Below are positions 23,525 to 32,189 of a DNA stretch of 40,071 nt, piece by piece (positions within the stretch are counted from its first letter, which is position 1; the number at the start of each line of letters is the position of its first letter). The notes below the pieces were generated by a model. It was given only the letters and a program-made list of their open reading frames with translations, was not told where the DNA came from and ran no database searches. Source of the stretch: Lentilactobacillus sunkii DSM 19904 (GTDB taxonomy: Bacteria; Bacillota; Bacilli; Lactobacillales; Lactobacillaceae); contig NZ_AZEA01000021.1 of assembly GCF_001435575.1 (NCBI RefSeq), forward strand, positions 1 through 40,071. Direction: 5' to 3'. A program made the position numbers and the translations under genes.

Positions 23525-24607
23525 ATGAAATCTAGTGCTAAAAATTTAGGAAGTAAATTTTTCTCCCTGGTGTGGACCGGTGTCCGTCGAAATTATGATA
23601 ATTTAGATGATAATATCGCCAAACACTTGGGAGAAACCGAGCCGGACAGCCCGGTTGAAATTCATTTGTCACGAATGTTTTCTCAAGTCTTTAAGCGGCA
23701 CACCCGTGAGGAGGCTGACCGGTTATTTATCGTTGGGACCAAAACCACCACACCAAGTCTGCGCAAGGTATCCAGCCGACCAGTTACGCCATGGTTCTTT
23801 ACGCGGGTCTTTTTACTGCTTGCAATTAGTTTTGTGATGCTGATGGCACTTCTGTTTGTCTTCAAGAGCAATAAGGTCATTCCCGGGATCATCTTTATCG
23901 GTTCTTTGGCCGTTCCGTTTTCCCTGCTGATGATGTTCTTTGAAATCAACGTGTATCAAAATATTTCGGTCCGGCAGACGATGGTCATCTTTTTGGTGGG
24001 CGGAATTCTATCGCTGATTGTGACGATGACCTTTTATTTAATCTTGCCAATTCGAACCGAAGTCAGCATTGAATCGGCATTAATTGTCGGGATTGTGGAG
24101 GAACTGGCCAAGTGTGTGGTCATTATCCTGTTCATCAATACGTACAAAGCGAATTATATTTTTAACGGCGTCTTGATCGGGGCTGCGATTGGTGCCGGGT
24201 TCTCGGTGTTTGAAAGTTCCGGTTATGTGAGTGAATATGGCCTGGCAACGATTTTTACCCGAAGCTTTCAAGCCATCGGCACCCACGCAATCTGGGCAGC
24301 CATTATTGGTGGGGCGGTGATCCTTGGCAAAACCCGGAAAAAGCAGTTTACGGTCAAAGACTTTTTCACGAAGCCAAAATTTTACGTCTTTTTCTTAATC
24401 GTCATTTGCCTTCACACATTTTGGGACTGGGATATCCCAAACACTGGAATCGGTGTATCATTATTGCAGGAATTTATTGATATTATCGTTGGCTGGTTCT
24501 TAATTTTCATCATGATTGATGCCGGATTGCGGGAAGTTAAGACGCTTCAGGGCCAACAAATTATCATTCATCGAAGTAAACAGAAAAAATTAGTAAATAA
24601 ACGCTAG
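23525..24607 (+). CDS. PrsW-like intramembrane protease
   Basis: A 360-residue membrane protein. The first ~95 residues are soluble; about eight hydrophobic segments follow. EELAK (about 194-198) matches the EExxK signature of the PrsW/CPBP-related glutamic/metallo-peptidase group. GVLIGAAIGAGFSVFESSGY, GTHAIWAAIIGG and HTFWDWD supply the other conserved polar residues in membrane helices. PrsW in Bacillus cuts an anti-sigma factor; no sigma/anti-sigma pair is seen here, so the substrate is open. AGGAGTG precedes the ATG. The stop TAG overlaps the Shine-Dalgarno of the next gene, so the pair is co-transcribed. Confidence 0.85.
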   Translation: MKSSAKNLGSKFFSLVWTGVRRNYDNLDDNIAKHLGETEPDSPVEIHLSRMFSQVFKRHTREEADRLFIVGTKTTTPSLRKVSSRPVTPWFFTRVFLLLAISFVMLMALLFVFKSNKVIPGIIFIGSLAVPFSLLMMFFEINVYQNISVRQTMVIFLVGGILSLIVTMTFYLILPIRTEVSIESALIVGIVEELAKCVVIILFINTYKANYIFNGVLIGAAIGAGFSVFESSGYVSEYGLATIFTRSFQAIGTHAIWAAIIGGAVILGKTRKKQFTVKDFFTKPKFYVFFLIVICLHTFWDWDIPNTGIGVSLLQEFIDIIVGWFLIFIMIDAGLREVKTLQGQQIIIHRSKQKKLVNKR

Positions 24608-24617
24608 GAGGACCATG

Positions 24618-25613
24618 ATGGCAGAAGTTGATTCATTCTACGACATTACAATTATCGGTGGCGGACCGGCAGGGATGTTTGCCGGATTTTACGCGGGATT
24701 GAGAAACGCCAAAACACAAATTATTGAAAGCCTCTCTGAAATGGGTGGCCAAGTTACCGCACTATACCCTGAAAAGACCATATTAGACGTTGGCGGCTAT
24801 CCCAACATCAAAGCCAGAACATTAGTCGATGAACTGGAAAAGCAGCTCAGCGGCTCTGATACGGCTGTTAAATTAAATCAAACAGTGATTGATGTCGAAC
24901 AGATCGACGGTGGTTACCAAATTACGACCAATCAGGAAACAACCAAAACCAAAGCAATCATCATTGCCAGCGGCGTGGGGGCATTTAACCCCCGTAAGCT
25001 CGCCGTTGACAACAGTGAAGATTTTGAAGGCAAAAGTTTATTTTACAGTGTTAAGCACTTGGAACAATTTCGTGATCAAACGGTGCTGGTGGCTGGTGGT
25101 GGTGATTCAGCCATTGATGAAGCATTGCTTTTGCATGGAGTTGCCAAAAAAGTTTATCTACTGCACAGAAGAGACAAGTTCAGGGCGTTGGAGCACAACG
25201 TGGAACGGTTGATTCAATCAACTATTGAACCAGTTACCCCTTATTTGATCAAAGGGTTAACTCAATTGGATAACGGTCAGGTTGAAGTCGAAGCCAAGAA
25301 AATGAAGACCGATGAAATCAAGAAGCTGGCCGTTGATAAGATTGTCGTGAACTATGGGTTCATTGCCCAAGACGATGCTTTGAACAAATGGCATGCCCAT
25401 CCGGAAATCAACCGTGGTACCATCGAAGTTCAACCAAGTGGTAAGACCAACTTGGCCAATGTCTTCGCAATCGGGGATGTTTCCAATTATGACGGTAAAC
25501 AGCCGTTGATTGCGACAGCCTTTGGCGAAGCGCCAATTGCCGTTAATTCAATTATGAAGAGTTTGTATCCGGATCGCAGAGGTCCGATTCACAGTACGTC
25601 AATTAAAAAATGA
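24618..25613 (+). CDS. Ferredoxin/flavodoxin-NADP+ reductase, thioredoxin-reductase-like
   Basis: A 331-residue FAD enzyme of the YumC type, which looks like thioredoxin reductase but lacks its CXXC active site; none is seen here between the domains. The FAD-binding GGGPAG (about 12-17) is followed by MGGQVTALYPEK; the NADPH-binding GGGDSAIDEALLL lies near 155; AIGDVSNYDGKQPLIA near 288 closes the FAD site. The second of two adjacent ATGs (24618) is 6 nt from AGGAGG, the first only 3 nt. The gene is coupled to the PrsW-like gene and ends in a shared terminator. Confidence 0.92.
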   Translation: MAEVDSFYDITIIGGGPAGMFAGFYAGLRNAKTQIIESLSEMGGQVTALYPEKTILDVGGYPNIKARTLVDELEKQLSGSDTAVKLNQTVIDVEQIDGGYQITTNQETTKTKAIIIASGVGAFNPRKLAVDNSEDFEGKSLFYSVKHLEQFRDQTVLVAGGGDSAIDEALLLHGVAKKVYLLHRRDKFRALEHNVERLIQSTIEPVTPYLIKGLTQLDNGQVEVEAKKMKTDEIKKLAVDKIVVNYGFIAQDDALNKWHAHPEINRGTIEVQPSGKTNLANVFAIGDVSNYDGKQPLIATAFGEAPIAVNSIMKSLYPDRRGPIHSTSIKK

Positions 25614-25621
25614 GACTAACC

Positions 25622-25661
25622 AAAAAAGTTATCCACGATCAATTTCGCGGATAACTTTTTT
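25622..25661. terminator. Bidirectional terminator
   Basis: AAAAAAGTTATCC and GGATAACTTTTTT, a 13-bp perfect stem with A/T tails on both sides. It serves the reductase gene (+) and the short uvrA gene (-), whose stop codon lies at its edge. Confidence 0.93.
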
Positions 25662-27921
25662 ATTGTCTATCTAAATTATATTGCTTCAAAGCCTGACCAG
25701 TTCGAGATTTGGGTTCCTTCTGAGAATCTTTTGGCAGACCGGAGAACAAAATCCGACCACCGTAAATTCCGGCATCCGGGCCGACATCAATCAGCCAATC
25801 AGCCTTACTGATGACTTCCAGGTTGTGCTCGACGATGATCAGGGTGTTGCCGGCAGCCACCAGTTCATCAAATAACTTGATGAGCTTAGCAACGTCTTTC
25901 ATGTGCAGGCCGGCGGTTGGTTCGTCCAACAGATAAATCGTTCCGGTTTTGTTTAATTGGACCGCTAACTTTAAGCGCTGCAGTTCCCCGCCAGATAAAG
26001 TGGTTAATGGTTGACCCAGAGTGAGGTAGTCCAAACCAACTTTTTGCATGTTGATCAATTTATCATACACTTTTGAGGTATCTTTGAAGAAATCAATGGC
26101 CGATTCAATCGGCATGTTGAGGACTTCACTGATATTCTTTCCGTGGTACAGGTAGCTGAGGGCTTCGTCATTGTACCGTTTGCCGTCACACATTTCACAT
26201 TTTTGAACGACTGGGTCCATGAAGGCCATGTTGGTGATGGTCACACCTTTTCCTTTACAGCGGGGACAAGCGCCCTTGCCGTTGTAACTGAACAGGCTGG
26301 TCGAAGCGCCGGATGTTTTGGCAAAAATCTTTCGAATATCATCCAAGATATCAAGGTAGGTGACAGGCGTCGATCGGATATTGGTTCCAATTGCGCCTTG
26401 GGCCAAATCGATGTAGGGTTCATGGAGCTTTGGCCGTAATGCATCAACCAAAGAACTCTTTCCTGAGCCGGCCACTCCTGAGATGACAGTTTCTACTCCC
26501 AGTGGAATGGTCACGCTGACATCTTTTAAATTGTGAGTGTTGATATGGGTTAGAGAAATTGTTTCGTCAAATTGCCGTGGCTCGCGATACGTCAACGGCT
26601 GCTTCAGATATTTTCCGGTCATGGTGTTGGCACTCAATAACTGATCATATGTGCCGGTAAAGGTTATCCGACCACCACTGCGACCGGCTTTAGGACCAAT
26701 TTCAACGACATAGTCGGCGATTGGGATCAATTCTGGATTATGTTCAACAACCATGATTGTGTTGCCCTTGTTTTTCAAATTAATCAGGGCGTTTTTAATT
26801 AATTGAATATCGTGGGGATGCAGACCAACGCTGGGTTCATCCAAAATGTAGACCATATCGACAAGTGAACTGGTCAAAAATTTAGCGATCTTAATCCGTT
26901 GAGTTTCTCCGCCAGACAGGGTTTCGGTACTTCTATCCAAGGTGAGGTAGCCAAGGCCGATATCAATCAGCGACTGAATTTTGGTAGCGACTTCACGGAT
27001 AACATCGGTGACCAGCGGGACGTTGATTTCATGCAGGAACTTCAATGCATGAACCAGGTCCATCGACAGAACATCTGCAATATTTTTGTCATTGATTTTG
27101 CAAGTGAGGACTTCAGGACGAAGGCGAGTCCCATGACAGTCTGGACAAGGCCTTCTGGTGACAATTTTAGCCAGGGCTTCTTTGTGGTGCTGGGCCTCAC
27201 GTTTGCCGATGATGGAGCGGCGAATTCTGGGAACCAGGCCTTCATAAAGAGCAGTCCGGTGCCATGCCGATGGGGCATCTTTCAACGTTTGTTGGGGTGC
27301 ATACAACAATGTATCCATTTCTTCTTTGGTGTAGTCTTTCAGAGGCTTGTCGTTGTCAAATAAGCCACTGTCGGTGTATCGCCGCCACCGCCAAGTGTTG
27401 GGTCCAAAGCTGACGAAGGTGATTGCGCCTTGGTTCAACGACTTTTCAGGGTCAATTAACGTATTGGCATCAATATCATCAACGTAGCCTAATCCCTGGC
27501 ACTCTTGGCACATACCTTGAGGCAGGTTAAACGAGAAGGTGTCTGAATAGCCGACAAAGGGCTTTCCAGCTCTTGAGAACAACAACCTCAATAATGAATA
27601 GATTCCGGTATAAGTTGAAAGTGTCGAACGGGCATTCTTACCAATTCGCTTTTGTTCGATCACAATGGCAACTGGCAGATGTTCAATGCTTTTAACGTGG
27701 GGCTGACCATATTTTGGCAGATACTGTTGGGTGAAGCTGGGAAAGGTTTCGTTAAGCTCTCGTCTGGACGTTGCGGCGATTGTGTCGAACACCAGCGATG
27801 ACTTTCCGGATCCTGACAATCCGGCAAATACCGTGATCGCGTATTTGGGAATTTTCAAATCAATATGCTTCAAATTATTTTGATATGCATCATGAACGTC
27901 AATTGTGCCTTTTTCAAACAT
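25660..27921 (-). CDS. Short UvrA-like ABC ATPase (class II UvrA)
   Basis: A 753-residue UvrA homologue with both ABC modules. Walker A loops are GLSGSGKSS (about 34-42) and GVAGSGKSS (about 480). Signatures are LSGGETQR and LSGGELQR. Zinc-finger cysteines occur at CQECQG, CPDCHG, CPRCKG and CEMCDG. It is about 190 residues shorter than housekeeping UvrA (~940); the shortfall lies in the first insertion domain, where UvrB binds. Such UvrA2/DrrC-like paralogues are linked to drug tolerance, not proven here. AGGAGG lies 11 nt from the ATG. It is last in an operon with the K+ channel and LtaS-type genes. Confidence 0.88.
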   Translation of the reverse strand: MFEKGTIDVHDAYQNNLKHIDLKIPKYAITVFAGLSGSGKSSLVFDTIAATSRRELNETFPSFTQQYLPKYGQPHVKSIEHLPVAIVIEQKRIGKNARSTLSTYTGIYSLLRLLFSRAGKPFVGYSDTFSFNLPQGMCQECQGLGYVDDIDANTLIDPEKSLNQGAITFVSFGPNTWRWRRYTDSGLFDNDKPLKDYTKEEMDTLLYAPQQTLKDAPSAWHRTALYEGLVPRIRRSIIGKREAQHHKEALAKIVTRRPCPDCHGTRLRPEVLTCKINDKNIADVLSMDLVHALKFLHEINVPLVTDVIREVATKIQSLIDIGLGYLTLDRSTETLSGGETQRIKIAKFLTSSLVDMVYILDEPSVGLHPHDIQLIKNALINLKNKGNTIMVVEHNPELIPIADYVVEIGPKAGRSGGRITFTGTYDQLLSANTMTGKYLKQPLTYREPRQFDETISLTHINTHNLKDVSVTIPLGVETVISGVAGSGKSSLVDALRPKLHEPYIDLAQGAIGTNIRSTPVTYLDILDDIRKIFAKTSGASTSLFSYNGKGACPRCKGKGVTITNMAFMDPVVQKCEMCDGKRYNDEALSYLYHGKNISEVLNMPIESAIDFFKDTSKVYDKLINMQKVGLDYLTLGQPLTTLSGGELQRLKLAVQLNKTGTIYLLDEPTAGLHMKDVAKLIKLFDELVAAGNTLIIVEHNLEVISKADWLIDVGPDAGIYGGRILFSGLPKDSQKEPKSRTGQALKQYNLDRQ

Positions 27922-27936
27922 CTAAATAGAAGCCTC

Positions 27937-28716
27937 CTATTTCTTTTTATGTTCCCTGACAGGAGCCGACCTTTTGTGACCTGCTTCTTTTTTGAGTTCT
28001 TTTTGCATTTGATTAACTTGTCGTGAGAGATGAGTCACCTGCTTGGTTAATTCCTTGAGGGCATCTGTTTGGTCAACGTGCTTGTCTTGAGATGTGAAGA
28101 AATCGGTAATTGTTGAGGTTAACAAACCAATAAAACCGATTCCACCGAGCATTAGGATGGCTGAGATGATTTTGCCACCATCGGTCTTTGGCGTGATATC
28201 CCCATAACCAACGGTTGTCGCTGTCGAAATGGCCCACCAGAGTGAATTCTGCAGGGAATCATGTTCAAATGACGCGAAGATCAAGGAACTGAAAATCAGA
28301 ATAACCAAGGAAATTGATAACAAGTAAATAAAACCCGTGTCGTAAAGAAACTTGTGGAGCGCATTGGTCCATTTGCCTGAAATACCGAACCGCCACAACA
28401 AGTTGTAGTAACGGACAATTGAATAGATTCGCGCGATCCGAAAGAAGATAAAAATCGGATGCGATGGAATCAATGCGATTAGATCAAACAAATTGGAGAT
28501 CAGAAAGTCTTTCTTTGACTTGGCCAGTTTAAATCTGACTAAATAATCGATCAGAAAAAAGAGCCATATGAGTCCGAATACAATTCGGTATGGCCCTTGT
28601 CTGAGGGTTATTTTGGCAGCGAGTGCCAGAAATGCCAGAGCAAAGGAAATCAAAGCCAATGAAACAACCAGGATATTATAAAGCAGAATGCCTTGTCGTT
28701 TTGTGTCTTGTTTTAT
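27937..28716 (-). CDS. Voltage-gated-type K+ channel with possible AUA start
   Basis: A tetrameric-type potassium channel with six membrane segments. S1-S4 cover about 15-160 and S5-pore-S6 follows with selectivity filter TVGYGD (SLWWAISTATTVGYGDITP). The C-terminal tail is charged and helical. No ATG, GTG or TTG lies at a sensible place. AGGGGGA (28730-28724) sits 7 nt before ATA (28716-28714), giving 259 residues with a complete S1. The first standard start, TTG at 28659, has no Shine-Dalgarno and would cut S1. Fifteen bases separate its stop from the uvrA-like gene; it follows the LtaS-type gene by 12 nt. Confidence 0.8.
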   Translation of the reverse strand: MKQDTKRQGILLYNILVVSLALISFALAFLALAAKITLRQGPYRIVFGLIWLFFLIDYLVRFKLAKSKKDFLISNLFDLIALIPSHPIFIFFRIARIYSIVRYYNLLWRFGISGKWTNALHKFLYDTGFIYLLSISLVILIFSSLIFASFEHDSLQNSLWWAISTATTVGYGDITPKTDGGKIISAILMLGGIGFIGLLTSTITDFFTSQDKHVDQTDALKELTKQVTHLSRQVNQMQKELKKEAGHKRSAPVREHKKK

Positions 28717-28728
28717 CTCAGATTCCCC

Positions 28729-30873
28729 CTAACGACTGCTATCGTTATTATTTGCATCTGGATTGGTGATCTTGATTCGGTTACTGTCAGTGGTCTTATG
28801 GTGAATTTCGGGTGCGTCGGTGAAGTATTCCTTCCAAGTGGATTTATCACCATTCTTGGAGTAAATACTGGTTGACTTCTTGCCAAGCCGTTCTTCAATT
28901 CGTCGTTCTTTTTGGTATAAGTCGGCGTAGTTATACTTCCGAGGGTCGATGGATTTGAAGCCCTTTGGATGGTAGAAACGCAGAAGGTTCTTCTCATTGA
29001 GTGAATCCGAGAGTGACAATTCGGTGTCGACTCTTTCCCGATCCTTCTTGACTTGAGCCTGCTGACGCTTGGTCAACTTCAGCAGTTGGCCAGTCTTATT
29101 GGAATAGATATCGCCGCTAATGGACGTGAACGATGGGCTGACCCAATCCTGGTTTCTGAATGCGACAACTTGATCGTGTTGTTTCGATAGCAGATCGGTC
29201 CCAAATTGTACGTAGCGCTTGCTGCTGACACCTAACAAGTGCATCAGAGTCGGCAGAACGTCAATTTCACCACCGTATTTTTTGGAAACAAAGCCGTTCT
29301 TTTCTCCAGGGATGTTGATAATTAACGGAACCCGCTGGAGCTGAGCGTTGTCAAAGTCATCCCAATCATCTGGATTCTTGCCCAGAGCTTTTGCTAAATT
29401 GGTGTTTTCAGAGTTCGAGATACCATAATGATCTCCATAAAGCAGGATAACTGAGTGTTTAAGCAGGCCGGTTTTGCGCATATAATTATAAAATTCATGA
29501 ACGGCCTGGTCCAGATAATGAGCAGTCAGGAAGTAGTTATCAACGACGTTATCGCCGGTATCGGTTGTTTTAAAGTTGGTATCTTCTTTGTCCAAATCGT
29601 ATGGAAAATGGTTGGTAACCGTAATGTACTTAACATAGAAGGGTTGTTGGAGATTCTGAAGGTATTTGACAGAGTCCCTGAACAACAGCTTATCTTTCAA
29701 TCCATAGCCCAATGACCGGTCACCAGTGGTGTTGTAATAACTGGCATCAAAGAAGTATTGATATCCCATGTTCTTATAAACATTGTTCCGATTCCAGAAA
29801 CTGGCAATGTTTCCGTGGAAGACGGCACTGGTATAGCCGCGGCGTTGGTTGAGAATTGCCGGAGCGGCTTGGAAAGTATTATCGCTGCCGAGCTGGGCAA
29901 ATAAGGATCCCTGCGGTAGGCCATAGGTACTGGTTTCAAGCATGTTTTCAGCATCGGAAGTTTTCCCCTGACCGACTTGGTGGAAGAAGTTCTTGAATGC
30001 GTATGAAGACTTGCTGCCATAGAGCTTGTTCAGGAATGGCGTGACTTCTTGACCGTTGATTTTCTTGTTAATTAGGAATTGTTGGAAACTTTCCAAATGG
30101 ATAATGATGACATTTTTACCCTTGGCAATCCCATAGTATTTCTTATTTGGCTTGGCGTAGTGCTTGCGGGTGAATTTTAGAACATCATTTAGCTCTGATT
30201 TAGTAGCTGTAGCCCGCAAATCGTTATTATGCTGGGACTTTAGCCCATCGTAAACGGTAAAGGCGTCTAATCCCAAGTATTTAACTATGTAAGCTCGATC
30301 AAAGGTCCGCGTCAAAAGCTGAGGCCGATCCATTTCGGCTAATGACAGATTAACCGCGAAAAAGAGAACTGAAAATGAGGTCACTGCAAGGCCAATTCGG
30401 CGGTTAAGCGGACGGGGGTCGATCTTGATTTTCTTAAATACCAGCAGGCCAATGATAACGATTAAATCGATCCAATAAAAAATATCATGAAAGTTGGTTA
30501 GGGCAAGTGAACTGCCACTGAGCCCCTGATTGACCTTGGAGTAGCCGGTCATGGTGCTGACCGTCATGAAATCTGTGAATTCCCGGAAGTAGATGACGTT
30601 CAAGTAAAGTAAAACGGTATTCAGAATTGAGATTAGAAGTGCAATTGGATAGAAGAATCGGCTCTTTTTAAAGTAAAGGGCGATGCTGAGCAGTAGCGTC
30701 GTGGTTGCCAATGGATTAATGAGAACAATGAAGAATTGAAAGGGATTGGTGATTCCCAATCCAAGGTCAACAAAATAGGCCAACATGGTTTTGGCCCAGA
30801 AGCAGACGATTAATAGAACGATAAACCCCTTCCGTGTGCTGCATTTTTCCAGGGTCCAATTAATATATTTCAA
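28729..30873 (-). CDS. ltaS: LtaS-type lipoteichoic acid synthase / sulfatase-fold transferase
   Basis: A membrane enzyme that polymerises glycerol phosphate from phosphatidylglycerol on the cell surface. About five N-terminal membrane segments (to ~210) precede an extracellular sulfatase-fold domain. The catalytic threonine lies in GQGKTSDAEN near residue 300; VILLYGDHYG (metal site) comes later. I place the start at TTG 30873, since AAGGAG (30889-30884) is 10 nt upstream. The ATG at 30909 has no Shine-Dalgarno and would fall at or before the likely transcript start. It is first in the operon with the K+ channel and short UvrA. Paralogues (LtaP-like) cannot be excluded. Confidence 0.85.
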   Translation of the reverse strand: MKYINWTLEKCSTRKGFIVLLIVCFWAKTMLAYFVDLGLGITNPFQFFIVLINPLATTTLLLSIALYFKKSRFFYPIALLISILNTVLLYLNVIYFREFTDFMTVSTMTGYSKVNQGLSGSSLALTNFHDIFYWIDLIVIIGLLVFKKIKIDPRPLNRRIGLAVTSFSVLFFAVNLSLAEMDRPQLLTRTFDRAYIVKYLGLDAFTVYDGLKSQHNNDLRATATKSELNDVLKFTRKHYAKPNKKYYGIAKGKNVIIIHLESFQQFLINKKINGQEVTPFLNKLYGSKSSYAFKNFFHQVGQGKTSDAENMLETSTYGLPQGSLFAQLGSDNTFQAAPAILNQRRGYTSAVFHGNIASFWNRNNVYKNMGYQYFFDASYYNTTGDRSLGYGLKDKLLFRDSVKYLQNLQQPFYVKYITVTNHFPYDLDKEDTNFKTTDTGDNVVDNYFLTAHYLDQAVHEFYNYMRKTGLLKHSVILLYGDHYGISNSENTNLAKALGKNPDDWDDFDNAQLQRVPLIINIPGEKNGFVSKKYGGEIDVLPTLMHLLGVSSKRYVQFGTDLLSKQHDQVVAFRNQDWVSPSFTSISGDIYSNKTGQLLKLTKRQQAQVKKDRERVDTELSLSDSLNEKNLLRFYHPKGFKSIDPRKYNYADLYQKERRIEERLGKKSTSIYSKNGDKSTWKEYFTDAPEIHHKTTDSNRIKITNPDANNNDSSR

Positions 30874-31001
30874 AACGAATTTGCTCCTTAAAATAATTAC
30901 TTGCTTCATCTTATCAAAAAATCATGACAAAATATCAAAAATCAAGCGATTTTCTGGAAATCTTAAATTGATTTGACCTGCGCGCGGTCGGAAAAACTTG
31001 G

Positions 31002-31007
31002 TATACT
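31002..31007 (+). promoter_or_regulatory. Extended -10 promoter of the histidine phosphatase gene
   Basis: TGGTATACT: TATACT with an upstream TG one base away. No -35 at standard spacing (TTGACC is 23 nt upstream). Confidence 0.5.
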
Positions 31008-31037
31008 TTAGATATTAAGGGTAAAGGAAGTGTCATC

Positions 31038-31697
31038 ATGAGTAAATTTACTTTGTACATGGTTCGTCACGGACAGACCTACTTTAACATTTATAACAAG
31101 CTGCAGGGATGGAGTAATTCACCACTGACAGATAAAGGAATTCAAAATGCGGTTGATACCGGAGAAAAGCTCAAGAACACCAAATTCGCTGCAGCTTACT
31201 GCAGTGATACGACGCGAGCAGAACAAACCGCCCAGACCATTTTGGATAAAAATGATGCTTCAGATATTGATGCGCCAATTACATCAATGTTCTTTCGAGA
31301 AGAGTTCTATGGCTATTTTGAAGGAAACGATATGGATCAAGCCTGGTATCTGGCAGGCGCACCTCATGGGCTGCCGACTTTTAGAGATATTGTTGATAAA
31401 TACTCAATTGGTAAAGCCAAGGACTATTTGAAAGATGCCGATCCATTCCATCAGGCTGAAAATAATGAAGAATATTGGAAGCGACTGGATCAGGGATTTG
31501 ATTTAATCAAGAGCAATAAGGATATTAAAGACGGCGACAACGTATTGTTGATCAGCCATGGCAATACACTTTTGAGCATCGTTGAGCGATATGGTAATGG
31601 TAAATACGATGTGACCGAACGGCCGGCTAATGGCAGCTTGACAAAGCTGGAAGTTGACGGCGACAACATTAAGGTCCTTTCATTCAACGAACAATAA
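31038..31697 (+). CDS. Histidine phosphatase (phosphoglycerate-mutase superfamily)
   Basis: A 219-residue enzyme of the histidine phosphatase superfamily. The phosphorylated histidine is in VRHGQT (9-14); NKLQGWSNSPLTDKG follows, then CSDTTRAEQTA (about 55) with a substrate arginine, EEFYGYFEG with the catalytic acid, and LLISHGNTL with the second histidine near 173. It is more likely a broad phosphatase (PhoE/GpmB-like) than the glycolytic mutase, judging by length and by the altered EEFYGYFEG. AAGGAAG precedes the ATG. A GNAT gene follows after 27 nt. Confidence 0.9.
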   Translation: MSKFTLYMVRHGQTYFNIYNKLQGWSNSPLTDKGIQNAVDTGEKLKNTKFAAAYCSDTTRAEQTAQTILDKNDASDIDAPITSMFFREEFYGYFEGNDMDQAWYLAGAPHGLPTFRDIVDKYSIGKAKDYLKDADPFHQAENNEEYWKRLDQGFDLIKSNKDIKDGDNVLLISHGNTLLSIVERYGNGKYDVTERPANGSLTKLEVDGDNIKVLSFNEQ

Positions 31698-31724
31698 ATT
31701 TGATAAATATAGGTAGGTAGCAAT

Positions 31725-32156
31725 GTGGAAATTAAGGTAACAGATCAATTAGATGATATTTATCAAGATGCTCGCGCGATTCGTCGTCACGTGTTCGTGG
31801 AAGAACAGGGCATCAATGAAGCCGATGAGTTTGATGGTACAGATTCCGATGCATTTCACTTTGTTGCCTATGAAGACAGCGAACCGGTGGCGACTGCCCG
31901 AACTACGGTAACTGAAGATGGCGTTCATATTCAACGGGTGGCTACCGAAAAGGCTGCTCGTCATCAGGGATATGCCAAACAATTGATGGAAGCAATTCTT
32001 GATTCAACAATGTTTCAAGATGCACCCAGATTTTACTTGGGTGCTCAGGCGACCGCAATCGGCTTCTATGAAACGCTGGGATTTAAGCAGTATGGTGATC
32101 CCTTTATGGAAGTCGGGATTAAGCACGTGAATATGGAAAAATTGATTAATAAATAA
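31725..32156 (+). CDS. GNAT-family N-acetyltransferase
   Basis: A 143-residue acyl-CoA-dependent acetyltransferase. Motif A, with the acetyl-CoA pyrophosphate loop, is VATEKAARHQGYAKQLM (about 67-83); YLGAQATAIGFYETLGF near 105-121 is motif B. RHVFVEEQGINEADEFD near 20 matches the ElaA/YjcF-like subgroup. The start is GTG at 31725; the ATG two bases upstream is out of frame. AGGTAGG (31711-31717) serves as ribosome binding site. It is probably co-transcribed with the histidine phosphatase gene. The substrate is unknown. Confidence 0.88.
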   Translation: MEIKVTDQLDDIYQDARAIRRHVFVEEQGINEADEFDGTDSDAFHFVAYEDSEPVATARTTVTEDGVHIQRVATEKAARHQGYAKQLMEAILDSTMFQDAPRFYLGAQATAIGFYETLGFKQYGDPFMEVGIKHVNMEKLINK

Positions 32157-32189
32157 AGGACCGGGAAGTTTCCCGATCCTTTATTTTTT
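32152..32189. terminator. Bidirectional terminator, GNAT / acyltransferase
   Basis: AATAAAGGA-C-CGGGAA pairs with TTCCCG-A-TCCTTTATT around a 2-nt loop, with T/A tails on both sides. Both flanking stop codons lie inside it. Confidence 0.92.
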
